Origin: Bettongia penicillata ogilbyi
Taxonomy: Eukaryota > Chordata > Mammalia > Diprotodontia > Potoroidae
NCBI GenBank assembly: GCA_023548195.1
Contig: JAJHZJ010000251.1
Location: 868,001 to 932,000 of the forward strand
DNA: 64,000 nt
Direction of reading: 5' to 3'
The notes beneath the pieces were generated by a model. The model was not told the origin of the DNA. It saw only the letters and a list, made by a program, of their open reading frames with translations, and searched no databases. Positions 36,306 to 48,026 of this stretch are shown here, piece after piece. A program made the translations under genes and the position numbers. Each line of letters starts with the position of its first letter. The stretch's first letter is position 1.

Positions 36306-36904
36306 AAAATGTTTGCTTTTGAATTTAGATAAGTTTTATTTACTATATTAACAAATGATCTATTTATTCCCATAATTTCTAGAGTTTTTAATACAAATGA
36401 GTTTGGATTGTGTTAAAAGCCTTTTTAGCACCTTCTATAATAATGTTTTATTTTTAATTTTAACATGGTTTATTATATTTATAATCTTATTTATGTTGAA
36501 ACAAACTTGTAAGTCTTTTACACTTAAAATTATTATGTTTAACAATTACAAATAAAGGATAGTAAAATTAATATGGTATATGAAGCTATGAACACTCATA
36601 ATATTTGTCAAGAAAGTGTCTATTCATTTTAACAGGCTAGTAACAAATTGTTATGTTTTATGCTTTTTCTGAACTTCTTTTTGTTTTCTTATACACACTT
36701 CTAATTTTCTCATCTTATTTCTGAATATTTTTTCTCATATTATTTCTAAATACTACATAGTTTATTTTTATTTATAAATAAACGTTAGAAAACGTGCTCT
36801 CATGGTTTGAAACGTGACAGAAACAAACAAACAAAGAGGGAATGGATACTATATTAGGGCACCTAGTGTTAAGTAGCGATGGCACAAGAAAGAGATAATA
36901 AATG

Positions 36905-37170
36905 GAGATGTGATTTTATAAACATGATATCATATAAGCCTCACAACTCTGTGAGGTAGACATTGAAGTATTACTATGCCCGTTTTAAAAACCATACCTA
37001 TGATATCATTGATATAGACATCTCCCAGATGAGAAGACTCCCCTCCCCAATGCAGGTTGGTAATTTTTTTGTGACCAGTAGCCATAGAGAGTTGCCTAAA
37101 GTACTAAGAGCCTAAGGGACTTGCTCAAGATGACACAGCCTGTATGTATTAAAGGCAGAACTTGAGGCTA
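36905..37170 (-). mobile_element. MIR relic, split
   Basis: 'cctcacaactctgtgaggtag' and 'tactatgcccgttttaaa' (36925-36990), then 'gggacttgctcaagatgac' (37115-37135), the two halves of a reverse MIR. Confidence 0.65.
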
Positions 37171-37399
37171 ATTAATTAAGGATTATAATGCAGCATGTTT
37201 GTGAATCTGACAGACTCAGTGTCAAAAGAAGTCCTGAGGCTAGCCGACTCAAGCTGAGGTTGAGGGATCATTGAAGGTTTAATAAACCAGGATAGATGAA
37301 GACCTGAAGCCAAACAAAAGGTCTCCTGCATGATTTCAAGGGCACTTACAATCCCCACAAACTGATATTGTTCTCTGAGGCAAAAGACCAGGACTGGAT

Positions 37400-37550
37400 C
37401 CTTGCTTTTTCTCATACATCACTGTTTCTAGGCCTTTCCCTTTCTCATCACTCAATCCTTCTTTACTCAAATCCAATTCAGTTGCAAGGCATGGAATCAT
37501 CTTCCTGATATCATGGTCCTCTTTGAAAATGAAAGACAAAAGCTACAACT
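37400..37550 (+). mobile_element. RTE-type SINE tail
   Basis: TACTCAAATCCAATTCAGTTGC, then GGTCCTCTTTGAAAATGAAA, the 3' end shared with 15590-15745 and, in reverse, with 39645-39815. The sequence at 37180-37400 may be its decayed 5' part. Confidence 0.68.
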
Positions 37551-37563
37551 CCTTTTGCATGTG

Positions 37564-37709
37564 CCTCTCTCTCTCTTTCTCTGTCTTTCTGTCTTTCTCT
37601 CTCTGTCTCTGTCTCTCTCTCTCCCTCCCTCTCCCTGTTTCTCTCCCTCTCTCTCTGTCTCTCTCTCTGTCTGTCTCTGTCTCTCTCTTTCTCTTTCTCT
37701 CTCTCCCTC
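37564..37709. repeat. (TC)n/(TCTG)n polypyrimidine tract
   Basis: About 145 bp with almost only C and T plus scattered G. Directly follows the SINE tail. Confidence 0.95.
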
Positions 37710-37888
37710 AATGTAAGGCAAGTACTCCACCTTTCCTTCAGCTAAGGTACTCAGCCAAATTAGATTTAACATTTATCCCATTGCCACTAACAGCATTAAG
37801 CACCAGCACATAAGCACTGACTTACAAAAGATGATTTAGTAGGCACCAGGTACTTCTCTTGTCACCAGTATGCTAAAACTACAGAATG

Positions 37889-37889
<1 letters not shown>

Positions 37890-37932
<43 letters not shown>
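37890..37932. repeat. (GT)n microsatellite
   Basis: About 20 GT units. Confidence 0.97.
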
Positions 37933-37935
<3 letters not shown>

Positions 37936-38214
37936 ATAGTGAAATAACAACCAGTGCAAAGTGTAAAATTGCTCATGTTTTATCAAAGAATAATAGAACT
38001 GGATGAAATTCTGAGGGTATCTGGTACTCTTCTGTAAAATCCCAGAAAAGTGTTAATTTCTTTACAAAAGGATGGTCTAGACATAGGGTGGGGAGAAACT
38101 TGAATGTATTTGCCTAATATAGACCGACAGTGGATACCTGTTTGATTTCTAAGCTCACAACTAGAGAGAATTTGAGTCCCCAAAGCTCTTTTCTCACAAG
38201 TCTGTGAGATAGAA

Positions 38215-38368
38215 AAAAATCCTATTACCTCTGTTTTACAAATTAGGAAACTGAGGTTCGCTCAGAGAGGTTCAGTGACTTGTTCAGGTAGTAAATGTCA
38301 GGACTTGAACATAGGCCTTCCAACTGAAAGAAACAACTGTGCTATTTCCACTATCCCATGCTGCCTCC
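38215..38368 (-). mobile_element. MIR-type SINE
   Basis: 'caaattaggaaactgaggtt', 'cagtgacttgttcaggtag' and an end with 'ctatcccatgctgcctcc'. Confidence 0.75.
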
Positions 38369-38379
38369 TGTTGTTCTGG

Positions 38380-39245
38380 GCTCTGTCTCTTTACTCCTTG
38401 GCAAGTCACACAGATGCCTCTTCCAAAAGTTATGTTTCCTGCATAGTCTCGTATACAGGGACCATCCTGATAGTGCTGACCTTGAGTACAACTTGGTCTG
38501 GGGAGACTGAAATGAATCCATGCAGCGTCTCCCTGACAGCCTGGTGATATGGTGGTTATTGTGAACTGGTCTCACTGCCTTCCAGAGCTGAGCCTGTTTG
38601 AAAGGATTACAGTCCTGAAACCCCCAGTTTCCTCTTCCTTGAGCTCTTTTTGGAAATACCTTTAAGAGATTAGTAGTAATTGTCTAGGGGGTGAAGAGAA
38701 CAGGCTTTGAAATTCTGTTTGTGGATAGTAATTCCAATTAATACCTGAACCACCAGCAATCAAAGGGCCCAGGATTCTAAACCTCTTAGCAGAGCCTTGG
38801 GGTGAGAGCAAAGTTTCCTGACTTGAGTTCAAACAATTTTCAAATGTTCATGCAGTGTTTCCACAGATGTTGTTTATTTCTCCTCAGCAGTCTCAGGAGT
38901 AAGCAATCTTTCTCTCTCTTTTAGCCGTCATGAGAATTACACAGTGTTTTGAAAGGGTGGGAAAAAAAAAGTTTTCATTGCTTTAATTACCAACCACTGA
39001 AGATTTAGACATAGACAGAATAAACACGGGAAGAAAAGAGATTCTTAGAAGTTGTTAATGGCATTGGGTTAACACAGGTGAAGAAACCAGCTGGCTGGTG
39101 ATTTATTAGGGGATCATTAGGTAAAGAGAGAAATGAAATGAAAAGAGCTTGTCCCTAAGGACTACGTGCCATTTCCTAGAATCACAAATTTTTACAGTTG
39201 AAAAGGACACTCCCCACTACTTACTGAGTAAGTAAACCAAGATCG
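38380..39245. other. Low-repeat non-coding segment
   Basis: No gene and almost no recognised repeat. A fragment near 39180-39245 resembles a MIR core. Confidence 0.45.
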
Positions 39246-39249
39246 AGAA

Positions 39250-39430
39250 CAGAAATTCTTCACCTGGGGTCTGTGACCATTTTAAAAAATGATAAACATA
39301 TTTCAATGCAATTGGTTTTCTGTGTAATCCCATGTATTTTATTTTATATTTCAAAAAAAAAATTGTTCTGAGAAGGGGTCCACAGAATTCATCAGACTTC
39401 CCTTCCTTGTCAGGAATTCTTGACCTAGAG
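39250..39430 (+). mobile_element. hAT-like non-autonomous DNA element, family 2
   Basis: Best copy of this family: AATTCTTCACCTGGGGTCTG at the start, 'caattggttttctgtgtaat' and 'gaaggggtccacagaattca' inside, and CAGGAATTCTTGA as an inverted end. Confidence 0.68.
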
Positions 39431-39644
39431 CTAGAAAATGACTTATCTTATATCAGGACAAAAGCTCATCCTAACCCTCCATTCAATCTTTCTTATCTAA
39501 CCAGTGGTTCTGGAAGTGGGACACTAGCTGTCTTGTCCTGGAGGCTGGTGAAAGCCCACTCTTGCTAGCTGGTCTGGTGATGATGCTAAAGACTGAGTCT
39601 CTGGCCTTTTATTGCTTGCTTTTATTACTCATCTATGTGTGTGT

Positions 39645-39954
39645 TCATCCTTTGTTGCCAAAGAAGACCATGCTGTCAGAGAAATAATGACATATCTTGC
39701 ACTTGACTTTGTTTTGAGTGAGGGAGGACTGTGCAGGTCACCAGCCTCACTTCTCCTCCAGAGCCATCTGAATCCAGTGACCAGATATTCCTCAGGATGA
39801 CTGGAGATGACCCAAGATAAGGCAGTTGGGGTTAAGTGACTTGTCCAAGGTCACATAGCTAGTGCGTGTCAAGTGTCTGAGGGGAGATTTGAACTAAGGT
39901 CCTCCTGACTCCTGCACTGATGCTCTATCTACTGTACCACCTAGCTGCCCCTAC
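39645..39954 (-). mobile_element. Composite SINE: tRNA-like head, RTE-type tail
   Basis: About 310 bp on the minus strand. On + it starts with the tail (CCTTTGTTGCCAAAGAAGAC, TGCACTTGACTTTGTTTTGA). It passes through AGGATGACTGGAGATGACCC to the head (GGTTAAGTGACTTGTCCAAG, CACCTAGCTGCCCC). Both halves are in one unbroken copy. Confidence 0.85.
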
Positions 39955-39959
39955 TATTC

Positions 39960-40384
39960 ATCTACATATAACTGTGAATGAGATTGCCTAAGGGTGATGT
40001 CTGGTCATTCTAGGGCCTTGTAGGAAGCAGGACTTAGTGTCTTATTAATAGAGAGGGTGAGCAGTAGTCACAGCAAGAGATGGACAAGAGCTTAGTGGGA
40101 AATCTGGCTTTGGCTACATTCAAGTGTCTCTCCTCAACCCCTGGGCTAGTTAGGGGGCTGCATGGTTGCCAGAACAAATAGTTTTGATTTGGGAACTTAC
40201 TATGCTGCATGAAAATCTAATTATGTGGTTTCATTTAAGCCAAAGAGCCTGGTCAATGATTTGTAACTATGTGATTCGAGCTCTTTTCTATCTCTCTTCT
40301 CTCAGGCTGACTTGGCCTCATCAATCTTTCCGCAGGGTATTTTGGCATATACTTCCTCTGCCTGTTTGCTATCTTGTATAGAGG
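39960..40384. other. Non-coding stretch, nothing recognised
   Basis: No gene and no repeat that I can name. Confidence 0.45.
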
Positions 40385-40505
40385 GAGAAAACCTCTCTGT
40401 CAGTCAAAATCTTTTCTATAAACCAATTCAAATACTTCCTCTTCTATGAAGCCTTTACAGATTACCAAAAGGACATAATCTTCCTTCTCTGAATTCGATT
40501 CAGTT
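40385..40505 (+). mobile_element. L2 LINE fragment
   Basis: 'caatTCAAATACTTCCTCTTC' followed by 'atgaagcctttacagattac' matches the internal L2 3' block. Confidence 0.6.
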
Positions 40506-40530
40506 TGTTCAATGTGTCAAAATATCCCCA

Positions 40531-40640
<110 letters not shown>

Positions 40641-40689
40641 GTCTCTCTGTCTTAGTGTCTATCTGTCCATCCATCCATCTACCATAATC

Positions 40690-42000
40690 TATATCTTTCA
40701 TCCATCATTATATCTATTACCTCCTTTGATTCTTTGATGTGAGAAAGGTAACTAGACCTTCAGTGTTTGTTTAGACTACAATCCATGAGAAGATGCCTGT
40801 AATGGCACCCATCTTTACTATTAATCAGTTAGCAGGAACATGCCTCACTGGTATGTCACATGCATAGCTAGCAATCAGGAAAGGAGAAATAGGAAGAAAC
40901 GGATGAAGCAGTTAACAGAGAGAGAAAATAGAAGAGACAAGGAAAGGAGAAGAATAAAACAGGGCAGTTGAGAAATAGCATAGGGAATATGTAAGGATGT
41001 TTTTGAAAATGAATTAGAGCAGCCAAGTGAAAATTTGGAAGGATTTCTATAAGAATGTCGCTATAGTTATACCAGAGAGTTGAGAATTCTAATAAGATAA
41101 TTGATTTCTTTTTGTCTGAGGCATGGGATTGCTATAAACTTGTCTTCAGGAAGATTTGGTATTAAAATCCCACCCTTATGATTTCTATCTAAATATTGCC
41201 AGCAGATGGAGGAAAATGTATTTAACTTCCCATTTCCTACACCTTCCTGCCAGAAATACTCTTGTCAACCACAATTTAGTGACCCTGACCTAGAAATTAT
41301 TCTGATACAACAACAAGAACCTCCCTCCATCCCTACTAGAACCTTTCTCTGGTAGACAGTCATCATGACATTAGAATACCCAGTGGAAACAGTGAATGAC
41401 AGGATTTCTTTCCAGCTACTCAGATTTCATTACTTGCCCTGGGGCATACCTTAAGGACACACTAGGGACAAGGGAATGCAAAAGAGAATATATAAGAGCT
41501 GTCTTGCTATCAGGACTTTAGAGCTGGAAGGGATTTTAGAGGAGAGTCATGCTTCAGGTGACGTTTGAACTAAGTGACCTCTTAGGTCCTTTCCTGATCT
41601 GGAATTTTATGGTTGTATATCATTTGGACCACCCTCCCATTCAATGTGGAGTCCTTCTATAGCAACCCTAACAGGAAATAATTATATCATGTGTAGGTGA
41701 CAGAGAAAATATGAACGAACATTTTTACTTTAGTTTCTAAGATAATGAACCCTGAAGAGTTAATATCCAAACACAAGATTGCTCTGAAAAGGCCTTGTTG
41801 AGTTTTTACACTGTCCTTTAAGGAAGTTAAGGACAGAGCCAGGTTATCTATGGTGTAAACATTTTTTAATAGGAACTGCACTACTTATACATGTATACAT
41901 ACATACATATATATCCACTGTATATGTGTGGGTATGTATGTGTGTATATAAATATATGTAGAAAGAGAGAATATTGAAGTTCACTTTTACTTATTTATGC
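40690..42000. other. Non-coding intron sequence before the SH2 exon
   Basis: Mostly unrecognised. A MIR-like core is possible at 41510-41615 (TTTAGAGCTGGAAGGGATTT), and there is a small TA/CATA-rich tract at 41885-41960. Confidence 0.45.
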
Positions 42001-42001
42001 A

Positions 42002-42150
42002 TAGACGACTGTGAGTTCAAAATCTCACCTTTGGCACTTGACTTTGGGTCAATTGCTTAAACCAATCTCTCTGGGCCTCAGTTTCCTCATATGTAAAATG
42101 ACTAGTTGGCATTTTAAGTTCCCTGAAGTGCCAAATCTATGATTTTAACA
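42002..42150 (+). mobile_element. MIR SINE relic
   Basis: GAGTTCAAAATCTCACCTTT, GCCTCAGTTTCCTCATATGT and an end with 'gccaaatctatgatttt'. It ends 370 bp before the SH2 exon. Confidence 0.75.
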
Positions 42151-42488
42151 GGGTAAAGAAAATTGGTTGATGATTTTATTACTTAAGAAAACAGAATATT
42201 CAGGTACCTGCTTGCAAACTGATAATTGACCCAATAATAAAAAATCATTTGAATGTGTTCATTAAACAATTCCTCTAAAGTTATCTTTAGAGAAGACCAA
42301 ACTTTATTAGTCTAGGTCAAATATTTGTTTATAATTGAAAGTAATAAAATAGCCTCTTTAGAAAATATCCTCTAATTCAGATAATACTTGTCCCACTTCA
42401 TCTGTGCAAGGTAGTGAGGTTAAACTTCGACTTTCACTGGAGTTCTCTTTAGTAGCATGTACAATAGAGGTTCAGTACTGGTTATTGA

Positions 42489-42830
<342 letters not shown>

Positions 42831-43079
42831 TAGGACCAAGCCAAAGGTGTTGTGTATTGAGTGAAATTCAGAGATGTGATGATATAAAGACCTTCAGGAC
42901 AACCCCTCACAGCACCCCAAACTCAGTTCTTAGTGCCACTTCTCTTGATAACTTTCCTTTTTGCCCTCCCTTGGAAAATATTTCTCCTCCAAAAATCATC
43001 CCTCTTGGATTCACCTACATTTTCCTTTGTTTTATCTTAAGGAACCACAAACAAAGAGAAAAATGAAATAATAGATTGC

Positions 43080-44290
43080 TTATGGGTTTGATCTTTATAG
43101 GAAAATATTTTCATCCTCAGTTTAGTGGTCACAATACCTGAAAACTGTCCATAATACCTCTTATTTGGGAGGTTACCTAGGTATATCTATTTCACCACAG
43201 GAGCACCATTTAATAAAAGGATGACATAGGGTCCTAGTGGTACTCTTTCTATTTCTCAAGTATTATTATCCTCATCATCCAAGGAGTTTCTGTCACATGG
43301 GAAGGCACATAACCTGTGCCCTTAGGTATCTTACATTTTTAGCACTGTCACAACTTCCTACCCCAGTTACATTGGTGTAATATAGGTACAAAATAAGGTA
43401 TCATAAAGTCTTCCCTAAACAAGTTGAAGCCCAGCTTAGTTTTCATATAAATAGCCACTTTGTTAACTAGTTTCTAATTTTCTGAACCTAAACTGATATT
43501 CCTCCAGAAGTACACATATACTGCCACATGTACTCCCAGTTAACAGTGTGTGCTCATTTTAACAAACTTTCTTTCCTCAGTTAACTGGCCTATGATCTGT
43601 GTAATAAACTTGGGTTTAACAGGCTAATGTACCTGTTTGAGTTGCTTCACATTGCAATTTAAATATTCTAATGATGTTCTGTTTCCCAGAAGGTCAATTC
43701 TGGACACTCGACATGTTCGTGCAAGTGTGATTACAAAATGCACTTTGTCAGAAACCCTGGAGCCTTTAAAAATCAGCTGTCTAAGCAAAACCAAGGCCAT
43801 GGAAATGAAGAACAGTCTTTTCTTACTGCCCCACTGCAGTATTTTTTTCCATATGAAACTCCTTCAGGTTAGCTCCCTAAGGGAACTGAAACTGCAGGGA
43901 AGCCGGAGGGAGACAGGACCTAATCAACTAAATGGGGCTGGGGCCAGGACAGGGGAGCTAATGCTGGAGCTTTTGACAAAATGTCCCTGAATTCTGGCCT
44001 GGATTCAAGCCCTAGTGGCCCAACCTATAATTCCCCCACAGTTCCAATTACCAGCCTGACATAAAAATAAGGCTCCTTAGAGGCTGCTTAAGACTGCTCT
44101 TTCCCCAAATGTATTCAGGTAGACTTCTATTATGCCTGGTTTAGTGGTAAAGAACATGTGATTAATTTATTCATTCAATATATAAAAATACATTTGTTGC
44201 TGCTGTTGTGGAATCCTGTGGTTTCATGGAAGTAGGTACTCTAAGTGAGGTAACTCCTTCTATCAGGGCAAACAGGTAACTGTTCTGGGA
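43080..44290. other. Low-repeat sequence in the last SH2D4B intron
   Basis: No repeat recognised. A 117-codon frame opening on a non-ATG codon (43637-43990, +) resembles no protein known to me and has no supporting splice context. Confidence 0.45.
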
Positions 44291-44294
44291 GTCA

Positions 44295-44430
44295 CTGACA
44301 GGAACCTATGAATACAGAGAGATCAAATGATTTGCACAGGGTCACATAGCCTGGAAACAGCATATGGGGGACCTAAGGACAGGCTTGTCTGACTCTGAGG
44401 CCAGCTTTCTATCCATTATGCCTCTTACTA
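44295..44430 (-). mobile_element. MIR-type SINE relic
   Basis: GATTTGCACAGGGTCACATA and 'ctttctatccattatgcctc' follow the reverse SINE head and core. Confidence 0.7.
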
Positions 44431-44434
44431 CACA

Positions 44435-44870
44435 TTTAGTGCATGCATGTATGAATACATACATAAATGCACACATATCTGCATATGAATATAGTGCATG
44501 CATATATTATATATAATATGTATATATATATGGGTGTGTGTATACACATACACACATTATACATATATCTGTATGCAAATATAGTACATACATCTCTCTT
44601 TAGATCTGTATATGCATATTATATAATACATGTGATATGTGTACATGTAAGTATTTATAAATATATATGTACCACCTCTCACTATTCACTTAGTACAAGT
44701 ACATATAATATAGAAATATATATATCTATCTATCTCCTATATATTTAGTATATGTACATATATATGTGTATATATATCTCATGTGTACATATACATATAT
44801 ATGTGACTTCCTACTAACACACTTAGTATATATGCATACAAGACATGTAATATATACATATGATATATAA
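44435..44870. repeat. AT-rich block of (TA)n/(CATA)n units
   Basis: Over 400 bp of TATA, ATAC and ATGT units with short non-repetitive interruptions. Short Tyr/Ile/His-rich frames here are artefacts. Confidence 0.85.
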
Positions 44871-44875
44871 ATATA

Positions 44876-45290
44876 GAGAGTGCCAGGAGATAGAGTCAGG
44901 AAAACTTGAGTCCAAATCCAACCTTGGACAGTGACTGTGTGATTCTGAGCAAATGACTTAAACCTGTTTATCCCAGTTTCCTCATCTGGAGCTGGAGAAG
45001 AAACTAGCAAATTTTTCTAGTTTCTTTGCCAAAAAGAACCCAAAAAGGGTTGAGAGTTGGACATGAGTGAAAAAAACTAAACCAAAACAAATACCTTATC
45101 CTCTGGCAGTATAGTAGAAGGAACCATCAGCCTATGGTCAGGAAGATCACCAGTTCAAACCTAGTCTCAGATACTTACTAGCTGTGTGATCCTGGGTAAG
45201 TCATTTAACTTTGTTTAAAAGGGCAGCTAGTTGTTGTAGTGGATAGAGTGCCAGGCCTGGAGTGAGGAAAACTCATTTTCCTAAGTTTTA
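44876..45290 (+). mobile_element. Three consecutive tRNA-derived SINE pieces
   Basis: 44876-45090 lacks only the first part of the head. 45102-45217 is a head plus part of the core. 45218-45290 is a head only (GGGCAGCTAGTTGTTGTAGT). All three share one orientation and the same family. Confidence 0.8.
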
Positions 45291-45299
45291 ATCTGACTG

Positions 45300-45490
45300 T
45301 GGTTCCACAATACTTCAATTATTTCTTTCTGGCTGCTTGCATTATCTGCTTCTTAAGCTGGGAGGTCTGGCATTTGGCTATAGTATTCTTGGGAGTTTTC
45401 ATTTTGGGATCACTTTTAGAAGGTGATCAATAGATTCTATTTCTATTTTATCCTCTAGTTTTAGCATATCAGGGCAATTTTTGTTAAGAA
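45300..45490 (-). pseudogene. L1/half-L1 ORF1 C-terminal fragment
   Basis: The minus reading resembles EILKEHCPDILE, a decayed PPERNTKMKTPR and IAKCQTSQ of the better copy at 50870-51010. Disrupted. It lies just 3' of the half-L1 below and is probably an older separate copy. Confidence 0.65.
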
Positions 45491-47110
45491 TTTCTTTTTA
45501 AAAAAAATCATTTATTTTCAGTTTTAAACATTCACTTCCACAAAATTTTGAATGTCAAATTTTCTCCCTATCTCCCCTGTCCCCCCATACCAGGACAGTA
45601 TGTATTCTGATTACCCTTTCCTCCAATCTGCTGTCCCTTCTATCACACCGCTCCTCCCCCACACCTCCTTTCTTTCTATTTTCCTCTAGGTAAAGATAGA
45701 TTTCTATACCCCATTGCCTATATATCCCATTTCCCAGTTGCATGTAAAAAACAATTTTTAACATTCATTTTTAAAACTTTGAGTTCCACATTCTCTCCTT
45801 CCCCCTTCCCCATCCATCCCCATTGAGAAGGAAAGGAATTAAATATAGGTTATACATGTGTGGTCCTGCAAAACACTTCCATAACAATCATGTTGTGAAA
45901 GATTAACTGTATTTTCCTCTATCCTCTCCTTCCCTCCACTTATTCTATTCTTTCCTTTGACCTGTCTCTCTACCAAAGTGCATGCTTCCAATTACCCCTT
46001 CCCCCAATCTGCCATCCCTTCTTTTATCCCCTCTCTGTTATCTCCTTCCCACTTGCTTTCTTGTAGGGTAAGATAAACTTACACATCCAACTGAGTATGT
46101 ATTTTATTCCCCCCTGAAGCCAAATATGATGAAAGGAAGGCTCACTTATTCCCTCTCATCTTCCACTTCTTCCCCTCCATTGTAAAAGCTCTTTCTTGCT
46201 TCTTTTGTATAAGATGATTTACTATATTCTACCTCTTGCTTTCTCTTTCTCCTAGTACATTCCATTCAACATAATTTTCTTTTGTAGATATCATCCCTTC
46301 ATATTCAGCTCACTCTCACTCCCTCCCTCTCTCTCTCTCTCCATTTATATAAACACACATACATATATGTGTATATATGTATGTATATGGATATACTCAT
46401 ACATACATATATATACATATACCCCATATACATACATACATACATATACATACATATATTCCCTCCATCTATCTTAATACTGAGAAAGGTCTCATGAGTT
46501 ACAAATATCGTCTTCCTATGTAGGAGTGTAAACAATTCAACTTTTTTCTCTTCAGTGAATTTTTGTAAATCTTTTTCCATTTGGCCTATTCTGTTTTTTG
46601 AGTCATTCTTATCCTTATCGGATTTTTGTACCTGTTTTGTCGTTTGACCCATTCTGTTTTTTATGGTGTTATTTTCTTCAGTATTTTTTGTGTCTCCTTT
46701 GCCAAGCTGTTAACTCATTTTCATGATTTTCTTGCATTACTCTAATTTCTCTTACCAATTTTTCCTCTACTTTTTCTTACTTGATTTTTAAAATTCTTTT
46801 AAAGCTTTTCCATGTTGTGAGACTAATTCATATTTTTCTTGGAGAATTTGGATATAGGAGCTTTGACTTTGCTGTCTTCCTTTGAATGTGTGTTTTGATC
46901 TTCCTTGTCACCATGGTAACTTTATATGGTCAGAATTTTTTTCCTGTCATTTGCTCATTTTTCGCCCCCAGCCTGTTTCTTGACTTTTAACTAAAGTGGG
47001 ACTCTGCTTCCCAAGTGGAGGGGGCACTATCCCAAGCTTCAGGGGTTTGGTACAGCTATTTTCAGAGCTAATTCTAGGAACCTGTACGTTTTCAGTTTTT
47101 TCAAGGTGAC

Positions 47111-47350
47111 ATGATCCAGGGAGAGGTGTCTTTACTACTCTTTTGGACTATGTTCTGGTCTTTGAGTAATCATAAGCACTCTTTTCTGACCTGGAAATAT
47201 GATGAGGGTCCCTACTCCACTGTGGCTACAAATTCTGGTATGCTAGTGCTCCTCCTCACCCTGGTACTGCCATGTAGGACTGGGACCCAGATTCGAGTAT
47301 GGGTAAAGCAACAGAGTTCTGTCTCAGGACTAGCAAAGAGACCTCTATAA
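47111..47350 (+). other. Antisense ORF in an L1-type 5'UTR, copy 1
   Basis: 79 codons, opening MIQGEVSLLLFW, antisense to the 5'UTR of the half-L1 at 45491-47640. A homologous frame of the same length lies antisense in the element at 49490-51250; by hand about 35 of the first 59 positions are identical. No known protein domain is seen, and the 40-50 region is hydrophobic (LVLLLTLVLP). Primate L1 has an unrelated antisense 5'UTR frame, ORF0. Coding use here is unproven. Confidence 0.35.
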
Positions 47351-47351
47351 T

Positions 47352-47435
47352 TTCTCTCTCAGTCTCTCTCTCTCGCTCTCTCTCTGTCTCTCTCTGTCTC
47401 TGTCTCTCTTTCTCTCTCTCTCTGTCTCTCTCTCC
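47352..47435. repeat. (TC)n tract, A/G-rich on the SINE strand
   Basis: About 80 bp of TC with a few TG. It abuts the tail side of the next SINE and may have grown from its tail. Confidence 0.92.
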
Positions 47436-47578
47436 TCAGTGAGGTAATCAGGGTTAAGTGACTTGCCCAGGGTCACATAGCTAGTAAGTGTCCAGTGCCT
47501 GAGGTCAGATTTGAACTCAGGTCATTCTGATTCGAAGGCTGGTTCTCTATTCACTGCATCACCTAACCTGCCCCAACC
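47436..47578 (-). mobile_element. SINE (head type) nested in the half-L1 5'UTR
   Basis: Reverse SINE with GGTTAAGTGACTTGCCCAGG, GGTCACATAGCTAGTAAGTG and CACCTAACCTGCCCC. L1-type 5'UTR sequence resumes after it (47580-47640), matching 62030-62095. Confidence 0.85.
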
Positions 47579-47664
47579 CTGTAATCTCCTTCTGACCAAT
47601 TGCTCGACCCCCTTACCATCTGTGGTCTGAGAGCTCCATAACAGAATTAGAGACATTAAGTTGA

Positions 47665-47735
47665 ATGATGCCCTTACCCCAATTCCTGGCACATAGTATG
47701 CACTTAATAAACAATTTTCATTCTTTCATTCATCT
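47665..47735 (+). mobile_element. L2 LINE 3' end
   Basis: CCTGGCACATAGTATGCACT followed by TAATAAACAATTTTCATTC. Confidence 0.7.
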
Positions 47736-47909
47736 GTGATGTACGGGTCATTTCTGTTCTGGCTGGGAGTTTAGTCTTATTGTCCTCAAAAGTCTTTTCC
47801 AATTCTTAAATTCTTTGAATTCATGAACTCCTCATCTCCATCTCTCAGAGAATAGTACCCTCAAGTCACCATAGGTTAATCAGACATTCTCTCCTATTTA
47901 TAAACGTGA

Positions 47910-48026
<117 letters not shown>

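Larger units (their letters stand above)
34730..36760 (-). mobile_element. L1 LINE ORF2 relic, continuation of 33140-33565
   Basis: Minus-strand ORF2 runs from the C-terminal end (34730) up into the reverse transcriptase. GILSVPDLILNYNAVIIKM (35760-35700) matches the GGLGLPDLKLYY block. The [11 protein letters not shown] counterpart is near 35890. A DAEKAFDTIQ counterpart (AKKAFNTIQ) and WGINRSFVNIV-like residues lie at 36430-36340. Interrupted by a SINE (35196-35458) and an AT microsatellite (36180-36305). Dead copy. Confidence 0.85.
45491..47640 (-). mobile_element. Half-L1-type retrotransposon without ORF2, second copy
   Basis: Same plan as 991-3289. A 5'UTR (47640 down to about 46980, with a SINE inserted) is followed by a short ORF1 remnant, then a purine-rich 3' region with a TA/CATA microsatellite (46345-46470), ending at an A-rich tail (about 45491). 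The ORF1 coiled coil (NRIGQMEKDLQKFTEEKK) is cut near 46541 and runs straight into the 3' region. ORF2 is absent. No target duplication found. Confidence 0.78.

Noticed and set aside
37511..37813. Arg/Glu-rich and Leu/Ser-rich frames over a (TC)n tract
   Set aside because: Artefact of the simple repeat.
43637..43990. 117-codon frame in the last SH2D4B intron
   Set aside because: It opens on a non-ATG codon, has no recognisable domain and no splice context. Kept only as a note that the segment is low in repeats.
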